In this document: piece by piece, positions 16,890 through 25,370 of the stretch
Numbering within the stretch: position 1 is the stretch's first letter
Layout: every line of letters starts with the position of its first letter
NCBI GenBank assembly: GCA_036520615.1
Contig: DATDJI010000028.1
Span: forward strand, 62,001-126,000
From: CAMCXE01 sp036520615
GTDB lineage: Bacteria > Pseudomonadota > Gammaproteobacteria > Pseudomonadales > Cellvibrionaceae
Direction of reading: 5' to 3'
Length of the DNA stretch: 64,000 bases
Translations under genes and position numbers: made by a program
The notes under the pieces: generated by a model
What the model was told of the DNA's origin: nothing
Databases searched by the model: none
What the model saw: the letters and a program-made list of their open reading frames with translations, nothing else

Positions 16890-17639
16890 CTAAGGCTGTT
16901 GCGCGTACTGTTTTATCTTTTCTTGAATTTCTGGGCTGTACGTGATTTTGACGTAGTTTAGAAACTCGTCGCGCAGGATATCTCCAAATTTCTGGCCGTC
17001 GTCCTTTGAAAAGAAAAAAGGTTTGTCGTTAGACGTTTGCGGCGTCAGGTCAAATTGAAGAAATATAGCTGCTCGTTCTGAAATGGGGATAAATGTGTGG
17101 CTCAGCCAGCGAGAGCTACAATCAAGTAGGTTTCTCTTGTTTGTGTACCATGGTAGAAGGTCTTGCTTAGATAATAATAAATCTTCTGGTTTGGTAAAAA
17201 TTCTGTATTCTTTTAGTGCCTCTGTTTCGCTTATATCGGGGTTGAGCACTCGACTCATATCGACTGCTGATCTGATGAAATATTCTATCGCTAAGCGACT
17301 TAAGTCATCTTTTTTAAGTAGACAATAAGGTTTGACGCCAAGCCAGGACTCTAGATCATCCCGATCTAGGTTGATGAGTTTCATATCCATCAATACTGAC
17401 CCGACATTCCATTCCCCATTTTCGTCTCTTTTATTATAATCCCACCAATTTTGGACAAGAATTTTAAAATCAATCATGGATTGCCAATTATCTATAGATT
17501 CCTGAGTTGCTAGACGGCAATCAAAATCTTCTGAGCTTGCAGGTAGGCAAAATTGTAGTGCTGCGTCTTTTAAATCAAAAGTAATTATGTCGCACTGCTC
17601 TAGATCAGGGCCTATAACTCCATTTTGATACGTTTTCAT
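16890..17639 (-). CDS. Unknown protein, paralogue of the adjacent gene (candidate immunity/adaptor), copy 1
   Basis: 249 residues from ATG 17639 (MKTYQNGVIGPDLEQ). The open frame extends 9 codons further upstream, but the start is set here because this ATG overlaps the stop of the upstream gene as ATGA, giving translational coupling, and it matches the start of its paralogue. Cytoplasmic by appearance. It shares all conserved blocks with copy 2, 158 nt downstream. Direct coupling to the hydrolase-like gene suggests that the two products are needed in fixed ratio, as in effector/immunity or effector/adaptor pairs. The family is unrecognised and the role is inference. Confidence 0.7.
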   Translation of the reverse strand: MKTYQNGVIGPDLEQCDIITFDLKDAALQFCLPASSEDFDCRLATQESIDNWQSMIDFKILVQNWWDYNKRDENGEWNVGSVLMDMKLINLDRDDLESWLGVKPYCLLKKDDLSRLAIEYFIRSAVDMSRVLNPDISETEALKEYRIFTKPEDLLLSKQDLLPWYTNKRNLLDCSSRWLSHTFIPISERAAIFLQFDLTPQTSNDKPFFFSKDDGQKFGDILRDEFLNYVKITYSPEIQEKIKQYAQQP

Positions 17640-18745
17640 CGCCGGGCCGCCATTTTGTTTACGCATTCAATAAAGGTATTTGTGTTAAAAGGGATATTTT
17701 TATCTGTTGTGTAAGTGAAATTATTCCTTTTATCTAGGTATTTTTTTCCTTCGTCTAACTTGTTTGTTGGCACATTTGTATCTTGGTAAAGCTGCACTAA
17801 TACAAAAGCATAGTTGTCCCCTGAGCCAGAATTTAAAACTTTGTTGCACAATGATAGTCGGCTATACGCCAAAGCAACTTTGGATGCGTTAAATTCAGGT
17901 GGATTCGTATCTCCAGGATATATCTTAACTATATCGGTATTAGAATATTTGCCTTTTTTAGAGTCGATAGATTGAATTAGGCCGGCTATATTTGTTACCG
18001 GGTTTTCAAGAACAAACGAGAATTTACTTAAATTATTAATTTGGGGTAAGGCAGAATGCAAAACGTGTGCACCGTAGCCTTCGGCGAAAACCGTAATGTC
18101 TTCGCCCGAGTAGGTGTTAAGTATCTTCGCTAAGTCTGTGGAGACTTTTGTGGATACAACATGAGACCAGGCCCCCATTTCTTTTACATCGTCGCCATTG
18201 GTATAGAAAAGATTAAACTCGCGGACACCAAGTCTTGCGGCTGCTCTTTGCCCTGCTCGGTCAATGTTTGCTGCCAATCCGGTGATAAATAGCATTCTGT
18301 TAACTTTGTCCGTATGGTCCCTTTTGATCGGTAATTCCTTGATTTTTACAATATCCAAGTTGTAACGCTCTTGCCTAGCTAAATAAAGACCAGATTTTTC
18401 CTGGTCGGACTTGAAACTCTGCCTAAAATTCGTGATGTACACAGTGGGTGTTCGATCCCCTTGTTCCTGGGTAACTGTGTAGCACAATGTCAGGCACCCC
18501 ACGTTCTTGGTTTTTACTGCAGCATTGCCGGTGGCTTGGGCTTGGGTATCCAAGGCTAGAGCGGTCAGTTGTTCAATGCCTCTAATTACAGTTTGTCCCT
18601 CTTCGGACACGGGGTTTACAGCGGTGATAAACGCAACTGCTAGGTCTTTGTGGATTTTGACGGGTTTGCCCGCGCAGCCGTTGGCGGTTCTTGGGGAAAA
18701 ATACACGTAATCATTGGGACTGAGATGGGATAGCGAGGCACTCAT
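17636..18745 (-). CDS. Unknown alpha/beta-hydrolase-like protein with degenerate nucleophile elbow (candidate effector)
   Basis: 369 residues from ATG 18745; AGGAA lies 8 nt upstream, so the longer open frame is not needed. The N-terminal 150 residues (YVYFSPRTANGCAG..., LTLCYTVTQEQGDRTPTVYITNF) are of unknown type. The C-terminal half resembles a hydrolase fold: MLFITGLAANID, then ITVFAEGYGAHVLHSAL where G-x-S-x-G is expected. In this motif the serine position is Gly (about residue 223), so classical serine hydrolysis seems impossible unless the alignment is off. No signal peptide, VgrG, PAAR or RHS motif is seen. It is first of three minus-strand genes and is coupled to its partner by ATGA. 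A type VI-like or contact-dependent effector is one reading; a structural or binding protein is another. Confidence 0.6.
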   Translation of the reverse strand: MSASLSHLSPNDYVYFSPRTANGCAGKPVKIHKDLAVAFITAVNPVSEEGQTVIRGIEQLTALALDTQAQATGNAAVKTKNVGCLTLCYTVTQEQGDRTPTVYITNFRQSFKSDQEKSGLYLARQERYNLDIVKIKELPIKRDHTDKVNRMLFITGLAANIDRAGQRAAARLGVREFNLFYTNGDDVKEMGAWSHVVSTKVSTDLAKILNTYSGEDITVFAEGYGAHVLHSALPQINNLSKFSFVLENPVTNIAGLIQSIDSKKGKYSNTDIVKIYPGDTNPPEFNASKVALAYSRLSLCNKVLNSGSGDNYAFVLVQLYQDTNVPTNKLDEGKKYLDKRNNFTYTTDKNIPFNTNTFIECVNKMAARR

Positions 18746-19233
18746 AGTGGGTTCCTTTTTACAGCATTTAATGGGAATAGATTGGTGGTTGGCAATGGCG
18801 GTTGTTGGGCCGCCTGACTCCGAATCACAACTAAATAGTATCCGCCGCACCTAGGTTAGGCAAGAATCTATGGTCCCGCCTGTGAAGTCACTGATATAAC
18901 CGCCGGGTCGGCTAAATTGCATTTAACGCCGCACGGGCCGAATATGTGCCTGCCCAATATTGAAGGCAAATTATTGCCAAATAAATTGCCCATTTTTTTG
19001 TAGTGTTGAACAGTAATGTCCAACACCCCCAGCACGCTGAGATAATTTAAAATAGCTCTTTTATGATATTAATTGCTTGTCCTGATTTGGATGTGATGAG
19101 GGTTACTGCTAGCCGCTTTTGGAGTGGAAATTTCGTCGGCTGAAACCGCCATGATCAAACACCTTTTTTGATCGAGGTTCAGCATATAAGTCGGCTAGTT
19201 TTGTATTCAATTCCGTGCCTGAATGCGTAAGTT

Positions 19234-19260
19234 GGCGGTGAGGTTGCGAACCTCAACGCC
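19234..19260. repeat. REP-like palindrome 3
   Basis: GGCGGTGAGGTT and AACCTCAACGCC pair around GCG with one mismatch. It contains TTGGCGGTGAG (19232-19242), which also occurs at 24866-24876 and, inverted, at 15940-15950. Confidence 0.6.
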
Positions 19261-19273
19261 CCATTTATCTACA

Positions 19274-19340
19274 GGGAAAATTTCACGTCGTAGAGAAATA
19301 TTTAATTACGGCTTGCTTGTGGTAGTATCGGAGAGATGGA
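19274..19340 (+). repeat. Dispersed repeat B, copy 2
   Basis: GGGAAAATTTCACGTCG then AGAGAAATATTTAATTAC, matching copy 1 at 15862. It lies about 195 nt upstream of the lysozyme-like gene. Both copies are preceded by GCGTAAGT, but here the REP-like palindrome sits between that word and the repeat. Confidence 0.7.
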
Positions 19341-19534
19341 ATCTGCACAGGAAATAATGTCTTTGTTACAGATCTTTTTTTGGTTTTTCGTGCGAAGGTA
19401 AACCACGGCTGTGAACGCTCGTTCGGTAAATGGCTTGATGTTGCGTAGTAACATTCGACGATCAATAGGGGTGTGGAATTAGGAAATTCAGATGGGTACT
19501 CATTGTTCAAGCGATTCAATAGGAGAGATAAATT

Positions 19535-20263
19535 ATGTGTGCTAGTAAATGTACTGGAAGAGAAAAATCGGCCATAGCCGGACTGGCAAAAATCGCTAGC
19601 TACAAAGGTGATTTTCCTTCGCCGTTACAAGTTATGTGGTATGCGCCGGAAACCCGCGAAATCTTTAAACTTAAGATTAGTGATACGGAAATCCGCCGCT
19701 GGATAAAAAGCGCAGCGGACTACCATGGAATACCGCATGTTTTGTTAGCAATAATTTTGCAGCAAGAAAACGGCCCTAATGGAACTACCGTTCAAAAGGT
19801 TGGCCAATTTGCTGAACGCAGTATCACTACATTCGGCGCAATTGTTGATAAACATCTATGGGGTATTTTTCCTGATGCAATTGCCAAGGGGTCGTCCGGC
19901 TTTGCCAATATGTCTCGCGCCGCGTTAGTGGATGCGGCGGAATATACGGAGCGTGAATATGGCAAGAATCCCTTATCGAATGAGGCCCGTTACAGAGCGT
20001 TTGGGTGGGATCAAGATACTCGAGTTTCGGGTGACGATTTTAGGGCCGATTTATATTATTGTGCGGCACATCTACGGCAATTAATTGATCGAATCACCGG
20101 TTCGCCATGTCATAACGGCCCCATCACCATGTCTCAATTGCGGGCTGTGATTAAAGCCTACAACGGCAGCGGCGCCATGGCAGAAAAATATGCCGATGAC
20201 GCGATGAAACTCTTACAAGGGGCAATTAATGGTAGTGTTAAATTATATTTTTATGAAGAATAA
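19535..20263 (+). CDS. Lysozyme/transglycosylase-like protein (candidate antibacterial effector)
   Basis: 242 residues; GGAGAGA ends 7 nt before the ATG. There is no signal peptide, so export would need a dedicated system. The central part looks like a lysozyme-fold muramidase: helix HGIPHVLLAIILQQENGP with candidate catalytic Glu78, then SITTFGAIVD, LWGIFPDA, a long helix with DAAEYTEREYG, and a late VIKAYNGSG motif like the YN(A/S)G element of transglycosylases. Type VI effectors often have just this form: a leaderless muramidase followed by an exported immunity protein. The next gene overlaps it by 11 nt and encodes a small membrane-targeted protein, which supports that reading. The N-terminal 50 residues are Cys/Lys-rich and unknown. 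The exact enzyme class is uncertain. Confidence 0.65.
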   Translation: MCASKCTGREKSAIAGLAKIASYKGDFPSPLQVMWYAPETREIFKLKISDTEIRRWIKSAADYHGIPHVLLAIILQQENGPNGTTVQKVGQFAERSITTFGAIVDKHLWGIFPDAIAKGSSGFANMSRAALVDAAEYTEREYGKNPLSNEARYRAFGWDQDTRVSGDDFRADLYYCAAHLRQLIDRITGSPCHNGPITMSQLRAVIKAYNGSGAMAEKYADDAMKLLQGAINGSVKLYFYEE

Positions 20264-20570
20264 AATAGTTTTTTCATTTATATCAATAGCTGTTGCGCTG
20301 CTCGCCTATCTGACATTTATGACCCCAGCAGGCGCTAATAGCTGGTATCTGTTGGTGGGAAATGGTTTTGTAATTCCGAATGAGTCCTCGATATTGACCT
20401 TTGAAGTAACCAAAATGAACGAGGGCTCGGGTGAATGGTGGTTATACGGTCAGGACGAGCAGTTTTATTATCATTTTCTCGGCGAGAATGGGCGCCCGTA
20501 TATCAAGATCGCGAAGGTAAATAACTGTAACGGTTTTAATCCGCACGATAGTGGAACCTGGTGTAGCTGA
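20253..20570 (+). CDS. Small secreted or membrane-anchored protein (candidate immunity partner of the lysozyme-like gene)
   Basis: 105 residues from ATG 20253, which lies inside the end of the preceding gene (11-nt overlap); the upstream ATG of the open frame would overlap further and lacks sense as a signal. Residues 1-25 form a signal peptide or anchor (MKNKIVFSFISIAVALLAYL). The rest is a compact beta-type domain (ILTFEVTKMNEGSGEWWLYG, FYYHFLGENGRPYIKIAKV) with two cysteines near the end that may form a disulfide. A periplasmic location fits an immunity protein against a muramidase. No family is recognised. A decayed copy of its 3' end lies at 31291-31373. Confidence 0.65.
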   Translation: MKNKIVFSFISIAVALLAYLTFMTPAGANSWYLLVGNGFVIPNESSILTFEVTKMNEGSGEWWLYGQDEQFYYHFLGENGRPYIKIAKVNNCNGFNPHDSGTWCS

Positions 20571-21399
20571 TACTCGGTTTAAATACCGGTTGAAATCAAA
20601 GGATCGGAGACCTTAAGCTGAAATTGAGTTTTTCAACTTCTCTGAGTATTAATCAAAGCAAAGAAATATTTAGCATGAACACGTCATATAGGTGATGATT
20701 TTTTGATTGGATCTGTATCAATCCAATGCATACATTTTTAATGCTGCCAATTAAGGGAAAGATAAATAAATGGAGCGAGTAATTGGGCTATTCGCTCCGG
20801 GTGCACATAGACTACCTTTTAACGAACGTCATGCACCGCTCAAAAAATCCGTTACTCTCAATGCCGACTGAAGCAATATCTGACGTGAATCCTTAGCTTT
20901 CCGGCAGGACTTACTCAACAAAATTCTGATAATTAAATTCAGTCGCGGTACAACTATACCTCCAAAAAGTTGCATGTAATTGTTTATATAACGTGACGAA
21001 GCTCCCAACATGCAGCTGTTCTGGTTGGTTTGTCGACCCTAACGCTATTGTAAACCGCACTTTCAATTAGGCTGGCGGTTGTAAGGTCCGGGTTGCGGGG
21101 CTGTTTTGTATTAAGACAATGTTTTGTATTGAGCCAACGCCTTTCCTTTGTATTTTATATATGGAAACAGTGCGTTTTATTTGGGCACTTGGGAAAGGTA
21201 TCCAGGATGAATAGAGTTGTAGAGCAACCCTTATGCTCTGGAAAGCCAAATCAGAACAAAAACAAGTCAGAGAAAAAATCAGAGGCAAAACAAACCCTCT
21301 CTGAAAAATTACTTTGCTCTCAGCCCGCACTATATCGCCAGAAAATATAAAGTGATTTTTAACATTAAAAATTTAACATTTGAGAAAAAGGCTTTCCAT
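20571..21399. other. Intergenic region, 829 nt
   Basis: Contains repeat A copy 2 (20944-21000) at the far side of the lysozyme-like cassette. The other open frames here (for example 21093-21350) have no ribosome site and odd composition and are not called. The promoter of the large lipoprotein gene presumably lies near the end. Confidence 0.5.
20944..21000 (+). repeat. Dispersed repeat A, copy 2
   Basis: CCAAAAAGTTGCATGTAAT, then GTTTATATAA and TGACGAA, matching 15788-15846 in the same orientation. It bounds the island on the right. Confidence 0.75.
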
Positions 21400-24300
21400 A
21401 TGGATTTTATTACCTTGTTTACACCTGCACGTTTACAGCAGGGGTTTTATTCATTTGGCACTTTAAACGCAAAGTTAGTGCGATTAGTTCAAAAACCTCT
21501 CGCTGTGCTTTTCACACTGCAACTGCTCACAGCCTGCAGTGGTGATGCGCCCTCAGAATCTAACAAAGTCATACCCCCCACACCCACCGCGATAGCCCCT
21601 AGCGGGTCTATTATCGCTACTAATCCTACCTACAGCTGGAGCGCCTCCGCTGGCGCCACCTCGTATTTATTTTGGATTGGCACTGGCTCTTCCGCGTATT
21701 TTTCAGTGAATTTTTCCGCGGTGGAATTGGGCTGCGCCAGTGGCACGGGCACTTGTTCGGTTACGCCCGCAACGCCCTTAAATGTTGGCACAACTTATAA
21801 TTGGAATGTTAAAGCTAATAATAGCGTGGGTTTTAGTGCGGCCAGTAATTCGTTAATTACCACTGTTAATCTAACGCCACCCAATATTGTTGCGCCTACG
21901 ACTATTTCGCCTAGCGGTTCAATTAGCGCGGTAAATCCCGCCTTTACCTGGAATGCCTCCGTTGGCTCCACCGGCTATTTATTGTCGATCACCACTGGAT
22001 CGTCAGGCTATTTTGCGGCTAATTATTCTGCCAGTGAATTGGGTTGTGCTAGCGGTAGCGGAATTTGCTCGGTAAATCCCGCCATGCCTTTGGTTGCGGG
22101 AGTTAATTACAGCTGGACTGTAAAAGCGCTAAATGCCGCTGGCAGCAGCGCGGCCAGCGCTTCAAAATCCGTAATTGTCAATGCCGTGCCCTCGGATATA
22201 AAGCCCGCGCCTTTGGCTTTTAACGAACAGCCTTTTGGTGAATTACAACTGGTAGACACGATTGATACTGCCACCCAAGCGCCATGGGAAGAAGATGTGG
22301 CGGGGCCAAGCAAGGTGCAAACATTGTTAGGCCAAAAAGCGCGCACCCTGGCGCCGGGCCTGGAGCCGCTTACGGGTGGCGCGCGGTTTATGACCTATCG
22401 CATTGGCGCGGGCAAGGGTTTGATTCCCCATCAGGCCTATGTATTGGATATTGAATATCCGGATGATGTACCGCGCTCTATGTTTATTGCCAACCGCGGC
22501 GCGGATTTTATTCGCGGTTTTGCTACCGGCATGGCCCTTGGCGATGCACGTAATGCTTATTCGGTGGGCACGGTTGAATCGTTAAATTATCCGCAAACCC
22601 AAACCTGGAAGCATTACCAAAGTTTATTTTTTCTGCACGAACGTTTTACTCTTAAACCGCAACGTTATGCGGTGTGTTCTACGCGGCCTTTATTGCCCGC
22701 CGATGGTTTTGATATTTCGGTTTTTCAAACGCGTAAAACTAACGATCCTTTTTCACAGGGCACCGCTATCGGCAAAATTCGCTTATATAAAGTGGTGAAT
22801 ACCGCCAGTCTAGCCGCACCGATTAATTATCCTTTCACTTTGCCTAAACGCCATATTTTTTGGCGTGAGGAAATGGCTGACGAAGCCGTAGGCGATAAAG
22901 ATGTTAATAAACGGGCCGTGGCTAATATTACCGATTGGTATGGCTTTAAAATGGATTTAGGCACCGCCCTTGGGTTTAACACAGTCGGCAAAGATTTAAT
23001 GGAATTTGGTTTTAACCAGGGTTTTGATAGCGGCAACGCTAATTGGATTAGCAATGCACAACCACCGGTTGTGAATGAATGGGCCAATATTGTAGCGGCC
23101 GCAAGTGGGCGCAATTTGTATTTAATGCCGTATTTGGAATACGGTGGTTCGCAAGGCAATAATTGTTTGCCTGGGCAAACGCCCGCTTGGCCCTGCGATA
23201 AAACGCCGGGTAATTATTTCAGCCTGGGTTATCAGCATAGGCCCGTAAAATTATTTGACGGCATATTTATGCCTGGTGGCGATAAAAATGATGTGCCGGG
23301 TTTTCTGCATAATTATACCGGCACCTATTGGACGGAAAATTTAGCGGCGGATGTGACCGACCCAGATATTCGCACGGATTTACATTTTTTAATTGATCGC
23401 ATAGCCGGCCAATATAAAGATACCGCTAAATTTGCCGGTATTTGGTTACGCACTCGGCAAACCAAACTGCCCATGAGTTTTTCCGCCGCCACTATTGCCC
23501 GTTACAACGCGGCTAATCCCACCGCGCCGCGTACTTTATTGCAGTTGCAAAGTAATGAGGCGTCGCGCCAAGCCTATTACGATTGGTGGTATAAGCAGCG
23601 TGCGTCACTGCTAGAAGATGTTCGCGATTACACACGCTCAACTCTGGGCGATAAAACACCGCAAGTTTTATTTACCGCTTATGCAACGGAGCCTGTGCCG
23701 GGTGCCACGGGTTCCGCTACATCGCAGGCGGATTGGGTGAGTCTGGTGACTGATAACCCGGATGCGTGGCAAGCTTATGTGGATACGTTATTTGTCGGTT
23801 TTAGCGCAGGGCAGGACGACTCTAATGATCCTTATCGCTGGTATCGCTGGGCCTGGGGACGCAAAACACCCGCCGAGGCCCTAGCGGAGCGCATTCAAAA
23901 AAATGGCCTGGATAAAACCGTGCCTTTACCCACATTTCCATCGGCTGACCCTGCCATTAATTCCTGTGTGACTAAGATTTCGGCATTTGTAGCTAATGGC
24001 GGCAACACGCCTTGGGAATGTTGGCAGGAAGAAGCCACTCATGCCACGCCTCCAGCTGACCCTAAAAATTATCAGGGCAAGGAAGGTGTTGCTATGACCT
24101 ATGAATTTGGTAATGCGTTATATTCCGTGGCGGACGTGTCCTTATTAAATGAATACAGCGGCAGTGCTGGCCAATCACTTATTCACCACTATCCCTTAAA
24201 TGAAGATGAAGGCAGCTCATTTAATGATGGCAGTTGTGCAAACATTTATGCCATGGATGACCAGCAACCGTTCGACGGCAAGGTGGGTTACATTTCTGTC

Positions 24301-24702
24301 GCCACCGAACGTGCTGGGCCTTTTTCAACCTTGGCGGAAGCGCGCGCTTTGGCAAATGGCAATCCAATTAATTTGGGTTATTTGGAATCCAGCAGTATGA
24401 GTCGCGGATTTCCGGCGTATGTAAAACGCTTTAATCAAGCCCTTTTATCACTACCCGCGTTACCCGCAATAAAAATGACCGGCCAAACTAGCGACGATGA
24501 AGTGGTTTTGAAAAAAATCGCGAGTTCCGCCGGTACTTATTACGCGGTTATCAATACAGCGATGACGACTAAAACCAGCACGGTGGTGGATTTTGGCGGG
24601 GCTACTCAGATAAAAGATTTATTAAGTAATGCCGACTATACCGCGCAAAAATTAAGTTTTGATTTGTACCCGGGCGAAGTGAGAACTTTCCGTACGCCTT
24701 AA
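21400..24702 (+). CDS. Large lipoprotein with two Ig/FN3-like repeats and an uncharacterised C-terminal (hydrolase-like) region
   Basis: 1100 residues from ATG 21400. The lipobox LLTAC puts the lipidated Cys at 46, which is late; a GTG at 21478 would give a 20-residue signal (RLVQKPLAVLFTLQLLTAC) and may be the true start. Two tandem repeats of about 100 residues follow, both with PSGSI, NP.(Y/F).W(S/N)AS.G.T.YL and SA.ELGCASG motifs, resembling surface FN3/Ig modules. The C-terminal 800 residues are one large domain set with many aromatic and acidic residues (HIFWREEMADEA, WYGFKMDLG, LMPYLEYGGS, FDGIFMPGGDKND, AGIWLRTR), ending in a small beta domain like those closing TIM-barrel glycosidases. 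A new glycoside hydrolase-like family is my reading. I cannot assign a known one. Confidence 0.65.
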   Translation: MDFITLFTPARLQQGFYSFGTLNAKLVRLVQKPLAVLFTLQLLTACSGDAPSESNKVIPPTPTAIAPSGSIIATNPTYSWSASAGATSYLFWIGTGSSAYFSVNFSAVELGCASGTGTCSVTPATPLNVGTTYNWNVKANNSVGFSAASNSLITTVNLTPPNIVAPTTISPSGSISAVNPAFTWNASVGSTGYLLSITTGSSGYFAANYSASELGCASGSGICSVNPAMPLVAGVNYSWTVKALNAAGSSAASASKSVIVNAVPSDIKPAPLAFNEQPFGELQLVDTIDTATQAPWEEDVAGPSKVQTLLGQKARTLAPGLEPLTGGARFMTYRIGAGKGLIPHQAYVLDIEYPDDVPRSMFIANRGADFIRGFATGMALGDARNAYSVGTVESLNYPQTQTWKHYQSLFFLHERFTLKPQRYAVCSTRPLLPADGFDISVFQTRKTNDPFSQGTAIGKIRLYKVVNTASLAAPINYPFTLPKRHIFWREEMADEAVGDKDVNKRAVANITDWYGFKMDLGTALGFNTVGKDLMEFGFNQGFDSGNANWISNAQPPVVNEWANIVAAASGRNLYLMPYLEYGGSQGNNCLPGQTPAWPCDKTPGNYFSLGYQHRPVKLFDGIFMPGGDKNDVPGFLHNYTGTYWTENLAADVTDPDIRTDLHFLIDRIAGQYKDTAKFAGIWLRTRQTKLPMSFSAATIARYNAANPTAPRTLLQLQSNEASRQAYYDWWYKQRASLLEDVRDYTRSTLGDKTPQVLFTAYATEPVPGATGSATSQADWVSLVTDNPDAWQAYVDTLFVGFSAGQDDSNDPYRWYRWAWGRKTPAEALAERIQKNGLDKTVPLPTFPSADPAINSCVTKISAFVANGGNTPWECWQEEATHATPPADPKNYQGKEGVAMTYEFGNALYSVADVSLLNEYSGSAGQSLIHHYPLNEDEGSSFNDGSCANIYAMDDQQPFDGKVGYISVATERAGPFSTLAEARALANGNPINLGYLESSSMSRGFPAYVKRFNQALLSLPALPAIKMTGQTSDDEVVLKKIASSAGTYYAVINTAMTTKTSTVVDFGGATQIKDLLSNADYTAQKLSFDLYPGEVRTFRTP

Positions 24703-25370
24703 TGGACGGTGATATGCCAGCCAGGCTTCTGACGGGCTTTTACATACATGTCAAAATTTATTGCTTGCTGCTTAATAAGGGGATTTTCCCGAATGGAAGT
24801 TGCCAGTGGTGTTATGAGCGGGGGTTATTGTTGCGAGCGAGTTCAACGCGTAAATCAGCTTTAGGTTGGCGGTGAGCCTGCTCGGCCCGCATCAACCTAC
24901 GTTCGTGTTTTTATAATCAAGGGAGGTGAGGTGAATATCGTATTGATAGACGTAAACGGATTTTTAAGAATCAGAGGGCGGCGTGGAGAGCTGTTAATTT
25001 TTATTTTTTCCGGTTAACTCTGCGTATGCGGAAATTTTTGCGCGGTGGAAGGCGCCGCGTTTTTCCACCTAGCGAACACGATTTACCGGACAGCCAAGGA
25101 TTAACGTAGGAATTTACCAGGCCTAGAAAATCAATAATAAAAATTGGAGGTTAGGTTATTTTATCGGCAGAATGTTTTCGGAAGAAAATCTCAAGAAGCG
25201 AATGGAAGGTTCGCGCATAAATCCCGTTTTTACGCGTTAATATTTCCAGACAAAACGCTGCGCGCTAATTTCAATCCAGCGGTGAAGGTACTTAAATAAG
25301 TGGTTCATATCCCACCAAGCAAAAACGTTTTAACCCAAAGTTGCCCGTCGTCTGCCTCGGCTCGAAAACG
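24703..25370. other. Intergenic region, 668 nt, between convergent genes
   Basis: No supported gene. It has the REP-like palindrome at 24862-24899 and another hairpin, GGTGGAA/TTCCACC, at 25044-25069. Otherwise unremarkable. Confidence 0.5.
24862..24899. repeat. REP-like palindrome 4
   Basis: TAGGTTG and CAACCTA form the outer stem, with GCGG/CCGC-type pairing inside. It contains TTGGCGGTGAG, shared with palindrome 3. It lies in a convergent intergenic region, a typical REP location. Confidence 0.6.

Larger units (their letters stand above)
18746..19534. other. Divergent intergenic region of the accessory island, 789 nt
   Basis: No supported gene. It holds a GATCAAA/TTTGATC hairpin (19153-19173), a REP-like palindrome (19234-19260) and repeat B copy 2 (19274-19340). 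Promoters for the two divergent cassettes must lie here, but none is clear enough to mark. Confidence 0.5.

Noticed and set aside
17636..18745. Active serine lipase of the Tle type
   Set aside because: The position of the nucleophile serine is occupied by glycine and no Asp/His catalytic pair is evident; only a hydrolase-like fold is suggested.
21093..21350. 85-codon frame upstream of the large lipoprotein
   Set aside because: No start signal and no sensible protein composition; the region carries repeats.
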